The notes under the pieces were generated by a model that ran no database searches, was not told the origin of the DNA, and was given only the letters and a program-made list of their open reading frames with translations. A stretch of DNA of 64,000 nt, taken from Lachnospiraceae bacterium. Lineage in GTDB: Bacteria > Bacillota > Clostridia > Lachnospirales > Lachnospiraceae. Numbering within the stretch: the stretch's first letter is position 1; every line of letters starts with the position of its first letter. Made by a program: the position numbers and the translations under genes. The stretch spans positions 1 through 64,000 of the forward strand of contig SVEZ01000006.1 in assembly GCA_015057115.1 (NCBI GenBank), written 5' to 3'. Below, in pieces: positions 1-7,871 of this stretch.

Positions 1-723
1 CCTGGCGTATTCCATCTTTTGTTCATCCATAAACGGTTCATCCGGATGCAACCTGCGATGTTTCAGGCATTTTGCCAGAATCTTAAAGTCCGATTGGAAC
101 CGTTCTATTACTTCGTCCGGCAGCCATGCTACATTAATTACATTAATGTCGTAGTCTTTGAAGAAGGGACAGTACTCTTCCGGCACATGAAACATATCAC
201 TTAATGCCAGCTTTTCCTTCCATTCCTTCTCGGTTCCGAAATATAGCACGAAGGTTATGACCGGAATGCTCTCCTTTTCTCCCCACTCCTTGGTGAGTTG
301 TTGGCGGTAGGATGCTCCATCGTATCCTATAATACGCATGGGCATTTTCTCTTCTATTCCGGTTTGGTTCTCCATGTTGATTAACGACATCTGAAGTCCA
401 ACTTCTCCGCTCAGCAGTTTTGACACATCTCTATCCTGGTCATGTAACACTCCTCTGTCGGAACGATACGCCACGTGGGTCCGATAGTCGCTTAGCGCCT
501 CCGGCCGCACTTTCTGTTCCCCCTTGTAAACATAACCGTTAATAATGTCAGCAAATATGCGATTTATGCTGATTAGTTCTTTACTTGCAATATCTTTTGT
601 CCCTATTGTAACTCTCTCCTCTCCCAAATTATAGCATGTTTTTTGATTTTTTAATAGATTCCCACTAAGCTTAATGTTTTGATTTATCCGTGGATACACG
701 GATAAGATGCAGGCCCCCTGCAT
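1..723 (-). CDS. Rpn-family nuclease/putative transposase, copy 1 (partial, C-terminus off window)
   Basis: An open frame on the complement runs off the left edge and matches residues about 63-301 of the complete gene at 1494-2720 almost codon for codon, so it is a recent duplicate. The family (Rpn, PD-(D/E)XK fold) is known as recombination-promoting nucleases. The E-x-Q core motif and the following RIIGYDG segment are present. The only in-frame ATG (721-723) lies inside a palindromic repeat and has no ribosome site. The conserved domain starts at IGTKDIASKE, where other members have Met, but here the codon is ATA, preceded by GGGAGAGGAGAG. The true start is therefore uncertain. A TATAAT lies just upstream of that purine run. 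Confidence 0.75.
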   Translation of the reverse strand, partial: MQGACILSVYPRINQNIKLSGNLLKNQKTCYNLGEERVTIGTKDIASKELISINRIFADIINGYVYKGEQKVRPEALSDYRTHVAYRSDRGVLHDQDRDVSKLLSGEVGLQMSLINMENQTGIEEKMPMRIIGYDGASYRQQLTKEWGEKESIPVITFVLYFGTEKEWKEKLALSDMFHVPEEYCPFFKDYDINVINVAWLPDEVIERFQSDFKILAKCLKHRRLHPDEPFMDEQKMEYAR

Positions 724-787
724 AGATGAAAGCTGAGTTGCTTTCGATTTTTGTTAGATTGGAAGGCTGTCATGGAGGAAGCCTTCC
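671..787 (-). repeat. Palindrome-cluster element, copy A
   Basis: This stretch contains four successive short inverted repeats: TCCGTG/CACGGA, TGCAGG/CCTGCA, GAAAGC/GCTTTC and GGAAGGCT/AGCCTTCC. The same series recurs at 1359-1475 and, without the last hairpin, at 2485-2559. Loop and stem bases differ between copies while the pairing survives. It lies between the hicA stop and the copy-1 Rpn gene, and overlaps the possible 5' end of the latter. Confidence 0.7.
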
Positions 788-802
788 AAAACCTTTACAG
801 AT

Positions 803-1000
803 TTAAAAACGGTATTTTACACCGCTTTGTTTCATAACTGCATTCGCAAGTTGTTTTGATTTAATATTCCCATCAACGGTGAAGTTTCGATTTGTAATTG
901 GACTAAACCATATGTCATGGTCTCCCTTTCCATGTCTGATAAATGTACACCCATTTTCTTTAACGAGCTTTACTATTTCTTTATTATAGTTTTTCGACAT
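803..1000 (-). CDS. hicA: HicA-type mRNA interferase toxin
   Basis: This encodes a 65-residue HicA toxin, a double-stranded-RNA-binding-fold mRNA endonuclease acting in the cytoplasm. The motif GCTFIRHGKGDHDIW carries the expected catalytic His, and the C-terminal VDGNIKSKQLANAVMKQSG segment matches the family. The ATG at 998-1000 overlaps the hicB stop as TAATG, so toxin translation is coupled to the antitoxin. A TTG nine bases earlier (1007-1009) is possible but less likely. In this operon the antitoxin gene comes first, the less common order for hic loci. The pair is flanked on both sides by copies of the palindrome-cluster element. Confidence 0.85.
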   Translation of the reverse strand: MSKNYNKEIVKLVKENGCTFIRHGKGDHDIWFSPITNRNFTVDGNIKSKQLANAVMKQSGVKYRF

Positions 1001-1233
1001 TATGCGCAATCCACCCGACGCTCAGCCGTCAGAAAACAGATATTGGAACACCCTTGAATATGATTAAGTTCCAGTAACTCCGGGATTGCATCTTTGGCAC
1101 GATTTATCAACTCGTCATACGAATCTGATTCTAAAGCAAGGCCGATTTCGTCGCATAATGCAATATAGACTTTTGCTTCATCATCCCAATTGATATAAAC
1201 AATAATGCTCATAATCGTATCCCCCATTATCAT
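1000..1233 (-). CDS. hicB: HicB-like antitoxin (DUF1902 type)
   Basis: This encodes a 77-residue antitoxin. The segment VYINWDDEAKVYIALCDEIGLALES is followed by ELINRAKDAIPELLELN, which is the DUF1902/HicB partial RNase H fold. The start chosen is the ATG at 1231-1233, preceded by AAGGAG at five bases; an upstream in-frame start at 1260 lacks this site. It ends TAATG into hicA. The protein is expected to bind and neutralise HicA and, with it, repress the promoter at about 1306-1343. No separate DNA-binding domain is visible, so direct operator binding is inference. Confidence 0.8.
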   Translation of the reverse strand: MIMGDTIMSIIVYINWDDEAKVYIALCDEIGLALESDSYDELINRAKDAIPELLELNHIQGCSNICFLTAERRVDCA

Positions 1234-1305
1234 TTTTCTCCTTTCTTTTATTGTTAGCATTCATTTAACACCAACAGCGAAAGGCTCCAACACTCAGGTT
1301 ATATC

Positions 1306-1343
1306 TACGTACTATAATACTACGTAAGAAAGCAATAATGCAA
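1306..1343 (-). promoter_or_regulatory. hicBA promoter with TACGTA operator
   Basis: On the minus strand TTGCAT (1343-1338) and TATTAT (1319-1314) are separated by 18 bases, a plausible sigma-A promoter. The -10 box sits between two TACGTA palindromes (1306-1311 and 1321-1326), which together form a symmetrical site centred on the -10. This suggests autorepression by the HicA/HicB complex. Confidence 0.5.
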
Positions 1344-1358
1344 CCAATTCACTGTTAT

Positions 1359-1475
1359 TTAATGTATCGATTCACCCGCGGATACGCGGACATGATGCAG
1401 GGGCCCTGCATAGACGAAAGCAGATTTGCTTTCAGTTTTTGTTAGATTGGAAGGCTGTCGTAAAGGCAGCCTTCC
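1359..1475 (-). repeat. Palindrome-cluster element, copy B
   Basis: This is the second copy of the element at 671-787 in the same orientation, with all four hairpins (CCGCG/CGCGG, TGCAGGG/CCCTGCA, GAAAGCA/TGCTTTC, GGAAGGCT/AGCCTTCC). It lies just past the stop of the Rpn copy-2 gene and upstream of hicBA, so hicBA sits between two direct copies. Confidence 0.7.
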
Positions 1476-1493
1476 GGATGTGAATATTGTCAA

Positions 1494-2720
1494 CTATTGA
1501 TTCTGCATTTGCTCTTTTGCCTTTGTAATTTCCTCCGGAGTGTATTCCATGGATAAGATGAATTCTTCAGGCATGCCCTTGTTTATCAACTTGGTAATTA
1601 AACGTAGTCGCTCTTGAGATACGCCTTGTTCTAAACCTTGTTCTAGTCCTTGCTTTAGGCCCTGTTGTATGCCTTCTTTCTGAGCACGTATTTCACATTG
1701 CCTCTTCCCTGTAAAAACTTCTGCCATGGTTTTTGCCTCCTTTCCATTATCATCAACATAATTTTCTACAAAATCTCTGTCACCGGTCACCTCTGTCAGC
1801 ATTTGCAACAGTTCCCTGGCGTATTCCATCTTTTGTTCATCCATAAATGGTTCGTCTGGGTGTAATCTTCGATGCTTCAAGCATTTTGCCAGGATTTTAA
1901 AGTCCGATTGAAACCGCTCTATTACTTCGTCCGGCAGCCACGCCACATTAATCACATTAATGTCGTAGTCTTTGAAGAACGGGCGGTACTCTTTCGGCAC
2001 ATGAAACATATCACTTAATGCCAGCTTTTCCTTCCACTCCTTCTCGGTTCCAAAATATAACACAAAGGTTATGACCGGAATACTTTCTTTTTCTCCCCAC
2101 TCCTTTGTGAGCTGTTGACGATATGATGCTCCATCGTATCCAATAATACGCATGGGCATTTTGTCTTCTATTCCGGTTTGATTTTCCATATTGATTAACG
2201 ACATCTGAAGTCCAACTTCTCCGCTCAGCAGTTTTGATACATCTCGATCCTGATCATGCAAAACTCCTCTATCGGAGCGATATGCCACGTGCGTCCGGTA
2301 ATCGCTCAGCGCTTCCGGCAGCACTTTTTGTTCCCCTTTGTATACATAGCCGTTAATAATGTCAGCAAATATCCGGTTTATGCTGATTAATTCTTTACTA
2401 GCAATATCTTTTGTCCCTATTGTAACTCTCTCCTCTCCCTGATTATAACATGTTTCTCGTTTTTTTAATAGATTCCCACTAAGCTTAATGTATCGATTCA
2501 CCCGCGGATACACGGATACGATGCAGGGCCCCTGCATAGATGAAAGCAGATTTGCTTTCCTATATATTGTAACAGAATGGCGGATTCCCGGCAAGCTTAA
2601 AATCGGTTTGACGAATCTTGTCGAAATATTCTTCACGAATTTATCACAAAGTTGTTGAATCTGTGTATTTTCTGTGATATTATACAAATTGTTATGGATC
2701 AGTTCCATAATCAAACGCAT
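1494..2720 (-). CDS. Rpn-family recombination-promoting nuclease/putative transposase, copy 2
   Basis: The open frame encodes 408 residues. Residues ~101-330 are the PD-(D/E)XK-like domain, with GLQMSLINMENQ (E-x-Q in place of E-x-K), RIIGYDGASYRQQ and VITFVLYFG. The tail has repeated GLEQG-type units (about 350-375) and ends TPEEITKAKEQ, as in the paralogue at 44947. The first ~100 residues are encoded largely by palindromic element C and have no counterpart in the third paralogue. The conserved domain begins at an ATA codon (2418-2420) where Met is expected. Either the protein is extended or a non-standard start is used. Confidence 0.8.
   Translation of the reverse strand: MRLIMELIHNNLYNITENTQIQQLCDKFVKNISTRFVKPILSLPGIRHSVTIYRKANLLSSMQGPCIVSVYPRVNRYIKLSGNLLKKRETCYNQGEERVTIGTKDIASKELISINRIFADIINGYVYKGEQKVLPEALSDYRTHVAYRSDRGVLHDQDRDVSKLLSGEVGLQMSLINMENQTGIEDKMPMRIIGYDGASYRQQLTKEWGEKESIPVITFVLYFGTEKEWKEKLALSDMFHVPKEYRPFFKDYDINVINVAWLPDEVIERFQSDFKILAKCLKHRRLHPDEPFMDEQKMEYARELLQMLTEVTGDRDFVENYVDDNGKEAKTMAEVFTGKRQCEIRAQKEGIQQGLKQGLEQGLEQGVSQERLRLITKLINKGMPEEFILSMEYTPEEITKAKEQMQNQ
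2485..2559 (-). repeat. Palindrome-cluster element, copy C (inside Rpn 5' region)
   Basis: This is the third copy of the element, lacking the outer GGAAGGCT hairpin. It holds CCGCG..CACGG, TGCAGGG/CCCTGCA (single-base centre) and GAAAGCA/TGCTTTC. It lies within the apparent N-terminal coding extension of the Rpn gene, at the same position relative to the conserved domain as copy A has to copy 1. Confidence 0.65.
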
Positions 2721-2837
2721 TTGGGGGAGAGAAGATACACATTATGTGTTTCCACACCTTACACACAAAATTTATGAGAAACACCTTCCACCCTATTTTA
2801 TTTCTATATTTAAAATACATGAAGGAGTGACTTGAAA

Positions 2838-3149
2838 ATGAGATCCACCGAAGCCCTGGAAATTCGATATCTAAAAGAACTTAAAGATGTTTACTACGAA
2901 AATGGATATGAAGCAGGATATGATCTAGGCTGGTCCAACGGCAGAATTGCCTCTATTGCCAGACTGATTCAAAATACCGGTCAGGAGATCTATGCTCGCA
3001 AATTCATGGATGCAAGTGATTTGGAACTGAAACTTGCAAATGAGCGAATTGCTCAGGAACGTGCTGAACAATTAGCTCAGGAGCAGGCCGCTGCCGAAGC
3101 CGAGGCTTTAAAAGCCGGCAAAAAGCTTCGGGATTGGCAGTGGGTATAA
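2838..3149 (+). CDS. Small hypothetical helical protein
   Basis: This encodes a 103-residue protein of unknown function. It is rich in Ala, Glu and Gln, with a predicted long helix or coiled coil over residues ~55-95 (LELKLANERIAQERAEQLAQ). Its YENGYEAGYDLGWSNGRI segment resembles the repetitive tails of Rpn proteins. GGAG lies ten bases before the ATG; a TTG two codons earlier is an alternative. It is the only plus-strand gene in this part and is followed by a hairpin. It could be a detached tail-like gene related to the Rpn neighbours; this is inference. Confidence 0.55.
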   Translation: MRSTEALEIRYLKELKDVYYENGYEAGYDLGWSNGRIASIARLIQNTGQEIYARKFMDASDLELKLANERIAQERAEQLAQEQAAAEAEALKAGKKLRDWQWV

Positions 3150-3186
3150 CACGACGGAGAACAGAAAAAATTGTCAAACTATGAAA

Positions 3187-3231
3187 GGCAAAGAACTACC
3201 CCGCGGGCTTTCCCCCCGAATGTTCTTTGCC
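3187..3231. terminator. Long inverted repeat between convergent genes
   Basis: A perfect 10-bp stem, GGCAAAGAAC/GTTCTTTGCC, encloses a 25-base loop between the stop of the 2838 gene and the stop of the 3253 gene. It may act as a convergent terminator, but no good T-run follows on either strand. Confidence 0.4.
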
Positions 3232-3252
3232 TCAATTCCATTTTAGGGGGCT

Positions 3253-3966
3253 TTATTCCCCTGCTATTTTCAAAAGCCGTTCTATTTCCGGAATGGAAAT
3301 ATCCAAAAATTCCGAAATATCTTCTATCGTATATGCGGCATTCTGCGCTTTTAGCGCTTCCACTGCTTCCACAAGCTGATTCAGTTTGTCTACCAGCTTA
3401 TGGCTCTCCTGATCCCGATCCTCGCCTTCTGCTAGTAAACCACCAATGGCAAGACTGATTTCCTTACGGAAGTCTTCCATCAATCCTGTTTCCGACTGAA
3501 TTCCTGTCAGCCAGGTAAAAATGCTTAAATTCGCTTCCTGCACCAGATCTCCTAAAGGTTCTCTTCCATCGGCATAGCTTTTTGCCTCTTCATAAATCTT
3601 TGGCAAAATAGCTTGGTAGGCCTCGGATGCTTCCATCTGTCCCCGGACTACTTTTTTCAGTAATTCCTCCATCTTTTCATCGCTTATGCGGGGTATGTCT
3701 CGAATATCCGCCTCATAGTAACGCATGAAATTCAATTCATCCTGGTCAAAAACGTATTCCGGCTTCTCTACTGCGTTCGTTGGTTCGTATCCCTCCAAAC
3801 GTACCTGACGGCTAAACAAAAATTCTCCCATCACTTCCCATTGGGCTTCGTTAAGGGAAAAAGAAAGTTCTTTCTCTATTTCCCCTCGGGTTATCTTTCC
3901 GCCGTTTTCTTTTCCTATCCGGGCAATCCGGTTCATGTGCTCTAAAAACTTTAATTCTTCGTTCAT
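3253..3966 (-). CDS. Divergent sigma-70-like helical protein
   Basis: This encodes 237 residues, all predicted helical. The segment DIPRISDEKMEELLKKVVRGQMEASEAYQAILPKIYEEAKSYADG..PLGDLVQEANLSIF follows the pattern of sigma-70 regions 1.2-2 (the DLIQEGNLGL-like core). The C-terminus YTIEDISEFLDISIPEIERLLKIAG looks like a helix-turn-helix. The usual -10 recognition residues are not obvious, so it may be a sigma-like regulator rather than a working sigma factor. AGGAAAG precedes the ATG. It lies 19 bases after the rhodanese gene, probably in one transcript. Confidence 0.6.
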   Translation of the reverse strand: MNEELKFLEHMNRIARIGKENGGKITRGEIEKELSFSLNEAQWEVMGEFLFSRQVRLEGYEPTNAVEKPEYVFDQDELNFMRYYEADIRDIPRISDEKMEELLKKVVRGQMEASEAYQAILPKIYEEAKSYADGREPLGDLVQEANLSIFTWLTGIQSETGLMEDFRKEISLAIGGLLAEGEDRDQESHKLVDKLNQLVEAVEALKAQNAAYTIEDISEFLDISIPEIERLLKIAGE

Positions 3967-3985
3967 GTTCTTCTTTCCTGTTTTT

Positions 3986-4390
3986 CTATTTTACAATGCT
4001 TCCTTTCCAGGTATCCATCCCTCCGAAGCAATAAATCCCGGTATATCCCATCCCGGCAAGCCGCATGGCTGCCTTGGCACTTCTGGCTCCGCCGTGGCAA
4101 TAAACAAGGATTACCTGTTTATGGTCCGGCAGTCCAGCCGGTTCCTCATCCACTATGGTTTCCAACGGAATATTCATGGCTCCCGGAATGTGACCCGCCC
4201 CATATTCCTCAGGCATCCGCACATCCACCAAAGCATACCCGCTGTGATGTTCCATATAACGTCTTGCTTCTTCTGCTGTGATATTCCGGACGGGGGATGT
4301 TTCTCCGTCTCCCGTGGTTTGAAGACCGCCCCGCTTTTTGCGCCCGCCTGATGCAAGCATAATTGCCAATACTACCCCTAACTCGGTCAC
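3986..4390 (-). CDS. Rhodanese-like domain protein
   Basis: This encodes 134 residues with a short hydrophobic N-terminus (GVVLAIMLAS) followed by one rhodanese domain (~35-130). Visible motifs are ALVDVRMPEEYGAGHIPGA and the active loop YCHGGARS with the catalytic Cys. It should transfer sulfane sulfur or handle persulfides; the acceptor is unknown. The start is GTG at 4388-4390, with AAGGA seven bases before it. The N-terminal stretch could be a membrane anchor or signal. It is followed closely by the sigma-like gene at 3253-3966. Confidence 0.85.
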   Translation of the reverse strand: MTELGVVLAIMLASGGRKKRGGLQTTGDGETSPVRNITAEEARRYMEHHSGYALVDVRMPEEYGAGHIPGAMNIPLETIVDEEPAGLPDHKQVILVYCHGGARSAKAAMRLAGMGYTGIYCFGGMDTWKGSIVK

Positions 4391-4441
4391 TGTTTTGTCC
4401 TTAACGCTAGTTAGTAGTATTGTATGCCTACTGCCGACCTT

Positions 4442-5662
4442 TTATAACTGAATTCCGTTTTTCTTACAAAGTTCTCTTGCGCTTTCTACAGAATCCACAC
4501 CGGTCTTGTTCTTAATTGGCGCAAATTCTTTTTCCCTTTCAATTTCGAAAGGAAGGTTATTCTCCATTAAATGTACCATATCCAGAATCAAGGTCTCATA
4601 CTTATGACCGTTGGGTGTTTCCGGATGTACCTCCTGTCCCTCCTCGTTGATGCAAGGGATTTTCTTATCTACCACATGAAGGGTAAGAGGAGAGGTTAAA
4701 ATCTGTTCCAGGGCGTCCACTCTAAACAGGTAGTTTAAAATAACACCGAAATTATATGCCGGTTCGCCCTTTTCATCCTTGGCATCTTTTAACTCATCCG
4801 TTAATTCGTAATACTCTACGATGGATGGGCGTCCATCCTCTAAACAAATGGTTCCCACCTTCTCCTCCGGTGTTACCTTACGGATTACCTTGGAACCGGA
4901 TACATACTCTCCTGCAATGGTAGCTCCCACAAATACCGGATCTGCCATTCTCTGAAGCACGTTATCCACCGCAAAAACATTTAACCATTTAATGCCTTCC
5001 TCATGGATGCAAAAATCCAGTCCGCTATTATAAAGGGAGCCGAACCATCCTCCGTTACCGTTAGGGGATGTAGCCAGCTTGTCCTTCTTCTCTAACAGAA
5101 TCTTTCCGTCAAAATCCGTTGCCGGCGCCATATCCTGTTTGAAAAAGTGGATATATTCCCGTTTGTAACCAAAGCACTCTTTTTCCTCGAAGAAATCCAT
5201 GGTGGTTTCATGGTTTTTGTCACTGGTCATAATAAACAGATGGATATAACGGTCTGCCGCTCTTACCACATCCATCAGGTTCTCAATCAGTCTCTGGAAA
5301 ATGTACACTTCTTTGGTAATACCGATATCGTACATTCCCTTTGGATTATCGGATCCCAGACGGGTTCCCATGCCACCTGCTAAAAGCACTGCTGCCACTT
5401 CACCTTTGCGAATGGCCTCCAGACCGACTTTGCGATACTGATCTTCATTTTCCCAGATTTCTTCTCTGGTCATGGCCTTAATGGGAGTAATCTTTCCTCT
5501 TTCCTGCTCCTGGCCATCTGCTCGCTTAATCATGTCAAAATCCGTTAACTCTATCTCTTTTATCAGACGATGTTTTCCTTCGTCATCTAATTCCTCATAA
5601 AACTTCAATAAATGCAGCTGTCCTGCCTCTTTACATTTCTTCTCTGCTTCCTGATATGTCAT
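4442..5662 (-). CDS. UTP-sugar-1-phosphate uridylyltransferase (UDPGP/UAP1 family)
   Basis: This encodes 406 residues. LAGGMGTRLGSDNPKGMYDIG (about residues 93-112) is the nucleotide-binding signature of the eukaryotic-type UDPGP family. NGNGGWFGSLYNSG, VDNVLQRMADP and the late EREKEFAPIKNKTG are further family motifs. It should make UDP-glucose, UDP-galactose or UDP-GlcNAc from UTP and the sugar phosphate; the substrate cannot be fixed from sequence. The start is the ATG at 5660-5662 with GGGAGG six bases before. It overlaps the stop of the upstream c-di-GMP gene as ATGA, so the two are translationally coupled. Confidence 0.85.
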   Translation of the reverse strand: MTYQEAEKKCKEAGQLHLLKFYEELDDEGKHRLIKEIELTDFDMIKRADGQEQERGKITPIKAMTREEIWENEDQYRKVGLEAIRKGEVAAVLLAGGMGTRLGSDNPKGMYDIGITKEVYIFQRLIENLMDVVRAADRYIHLFIMTSDKNHETTMDFFEEKECFGYKREYIHFFKQDMAPATDFDGKILLEKKDKLATSPNGNGGWFGSLYNSGLDFCIHEEGIKWLNVFAVDNVLQRMADPVFVGATIAGEYVSGSKVIRKVTPEEKVGTICLEDGRPSIVEYYELTDELKDAKDEKGEPAYNFGVILNYLFRVDALEQILTSPLTLHVVDKKIPCINEEGQEVHPETPNGHKYETLILDMVHLMENNLPFEIEREKEFAPIKNKTGVDSVESARELCKKNGIQL

Positions 5663-7851
5663 ACTATGCCTCCCATATTTTCTTTCGATTCTCCTGTCTG
5701 GTTCCACAAATCCTGGAGCTGCGTTATTTTCATCTCGGATTCGGAAATTTTCAGGATATTTTCGATACGCTTTTGTACAAGCCTCGCATCATAGGGTTTG
5801 GTAATAATCTCCAGTGCGCCACGGCTTAAAGCTTCTTCTTCATTCTCCCGTTCACCGTAGGCGGTCACCATAATCACCGGTATTTTCTTCAGATACATTG
5901 CGGAATTCATGTGTTTTAAAAGCTCCAGCCCGCCCATTCTCGGCATCTGTATATCTGCTACCACCAAACTGACAGCGTTGAAATTCCGTTTTAAAATATC
6001 TAAAGCCTCTTCGCCATCCTCTGCTTCCATTACATTGTAATGGTCTCCAATCATTTTCTTAATCAGCTCCCGCTCCACTAAATGGTCATCCACCACCAGT
6101 ATGGTTCGCTGATGCTTCTTGTGGGGCTCTTCAAATTCTCGACGGTCCTCCTCCAACATGCGGGTTCGGAACTCTTCCTGAGAAATGGGCCTTGAGAACA
6201 AATATCCCTGAATGCTGTCGCATCCCATTCCCGCCAAAAGCTCATACTGAGCTCTTGTCTCTACGCCTTCTGCCACGGTTTCCATTCTCAGCGCTTTTGC
6301 CATCTGGAAAATGGAAAACAGAATGTTTCCAGCACGATCCGAGGTCTCCAAATCGCTGATGAACTTCATGTCGATCTTTAAAATATCCACATTGAAATCC
6401 TTCAAGGTATTTAAGGAAGAATATCCACTTCCAAAATCATCCATCATAACCTTAAAATCATGATGCTGATACTCTCGAATTGCCTCTATCATTTCCTTTG
6501 GCTTATCTTCGTAAGCCCCTTCTGTGATTTCAATCTTAATCAGGGAATGGTCAATGTCATAGTACTTGGTCATCTGCAGAATTTCCCGCACAAAGTCCGG
6601 TTTGTAAAAGTGTACTCTGGAGATATTCACCGAAATAGGCACTACCGGTTCGCCGGATTCCAATCTCGCCTTCTGATATTTGCAAACCTGCTCGCATACA
6701 AATAAATCCAGCTTGGCAATAAACCCGTTCTTCTCAAATATAGGAATAAATACCGCCGGGCTGATAACTCCCTTGGTGGGATGAACCCAACGAATCAGAG
6801 CCTCTGCACTGATGGTCTTCTTGGTAACCGTGTCCACAATAGGCTGCAACAATACTAAAAACTGCTCCGCCTTCAGGGCACTGTCCATCTCGCTTACCAG
6901 CTCCTGCTCGCTTAAAATTGCATCTCGCAATTCCTCGCTGTAAAAAGCATATCGCTCAATATAATTTCCCTTAATGGTATTCAGCGCCATATCCGCCCGG
7001 TCGCACATATTTCCCACCGGCATCAAAGGACTTTCCACCACATATACACCCATATGAAGCTGCACCGTGTAGTCCAATGGATTCCAGTTTCCCTGCCCCG
7101 CCAGGGCCTCTTCCATCTGAGGTAAAATAGATTCCAGATAGTCTTTACTGGTACAAAACAGAAACTTATCCGCCTCTGACCGAGCATAATATCCGTTGGT
7201 TCCGATAAGGCCTCGAAGCTTTCTTCCCAATGCCGCCAGAACCATATCGCCTTTGGCGCTACCGTAAAGCTCGTTAACTACTTTAAAACGATCCACATTC
7301 CAAACACCTACCACACATTCGTGGTCGTGATTCTTCATAAAGAAGCTTCTGGCCTGTCGGTAAAACTCCGCACGATTTCCCAAACCGGTAACATCATCAT
7401 ACTGCACGTGGTTTTTCAGTGCTTCTACCGTATTCTCCACTTCCTGCCGGATGTTGATACAACGTTTGACCAATAAATCAATTCGATACTTCAGACCTTC
7501 TTCGTTAATCGGTTCAAATACCACCTCTTCCGCTCCCAGAGAAAATGCTTTGTTTTCTTTCTCCGGACAATACACAGACAGAGCCGCCACAACTACCGCA
7601 TCCTTTAGGGCATGAAGACTTCCAAACCGCTCCAGCATCCGGTAGCCGTCATACTCCTTAGCTTCTACCCAGACATAGACAACATCCACTTTGGTATTAC
7701 CCATCAGGAAGTCTTTCACATCCTCACCGGTTCCGCATTCCAGAATCAGAAATTCCTCTTCAAAAATTCTTTTTATTATTCCTCTGTGATCCGCACAATC
7801 GTCCACCAACAACATGGTTCGCTTCATATTGCTCTTCACCTCTTGCTCCAT
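5659..7851 (-). CDS. REC-GGDEF-EAL-REC c-di-GMP phosphodiesterase
   Basis: The protein has 730 residues. The N-terminal receiver (~12-130) has DD at 17-18 but lacks the phospho-acceptor Asp (VVYVWVE) and has FEP instead of the conserved Lys. The GGDEF domain (~150-310) is degenerate, with SEADKF at the active loop. The EAL domain (~325-565) looks active: EALIRW, EITEGAYED, DDFGSGYSSL, KIDMKFI and AEGVET. The C-terminal receiver (~590-705) is intact (VVDDH, ADIQMP, TKPYD). It is therefore probably a phosphorylation-gated phosphodiesterase. A second Met at 7827 has a better ribosome site (AGAGGTG) and may be the true start. It is coupled to the uridylyltransferase gene, suggesting a link with polysaccharide production. 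Confidence 0.88.
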   Translation of the reverse strand: MEQEVKSNMKRTMLLVDDCADHRGIIKRIFEEEFLILECGTGEDVKDFLMGNTKVDVVYVWVEAKEYDGYRMLERFGSLHALKDAVVVAALSVYCPEKENKAFSLGAEEVVFEPINEEGLKYRIDLLVKRCINIRQEVENTVEALKNHVQYDDVTGLGNRAEFYRQARSFFMKNHDHECVVGVWNVDRFKVVNELYGSAKGDMVLAALGRKLRGLIGTNGYYARSEADKFLFCTSKDYLESILPQMEEALAGQGNWNPLDYTVQLHMGVYVVESPLMPVGNMCDRADMALNTIKGNYIERYAFYSEELRDAILSEQELVSEMDSALKAEQFLVLLQPIVDTVTKKTISAEALIRWVHPTKGVISPAVFIPIFEKNGFIAKLDLFVCEQVCKYQKARLESGEPVVPISVNISRVHFYKPDFVREILQMTKYYDIDHSLIKIEITEGAYEDKPKEMIEAIREYQHHDFKVMMDDFGSGYSSLNTLKDFNVDILKIDMKFISDLETSDRAGNILFSIFQMAKALRMETVAEGVETRAQYELLAGMGCDSIQGYLFSRPISQEEFRTRMLEEDRREFEEPHKKHQRTILVVDDHLVERELIKKMIGDHYNVMEAEDGEEALDILKRNFNAVSLVVADIQMPRMGGLELLKHMNSAMYLKKIPVIMVTAYGERENEEEALSRGALEIITKPYDARLVQKRIENILKISESEMKITQLQDLWNQTGESKENMGGIV

Positions 7852-7871
7852 TGTATCTATCTATCGCTTAA

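Noticed and set aside
1494-2720. Rpn gene as a classical insertion sequence
   Set aside because: No terminal inverted repeats with target duplication were found at its ends; only the palindromic elements recur.
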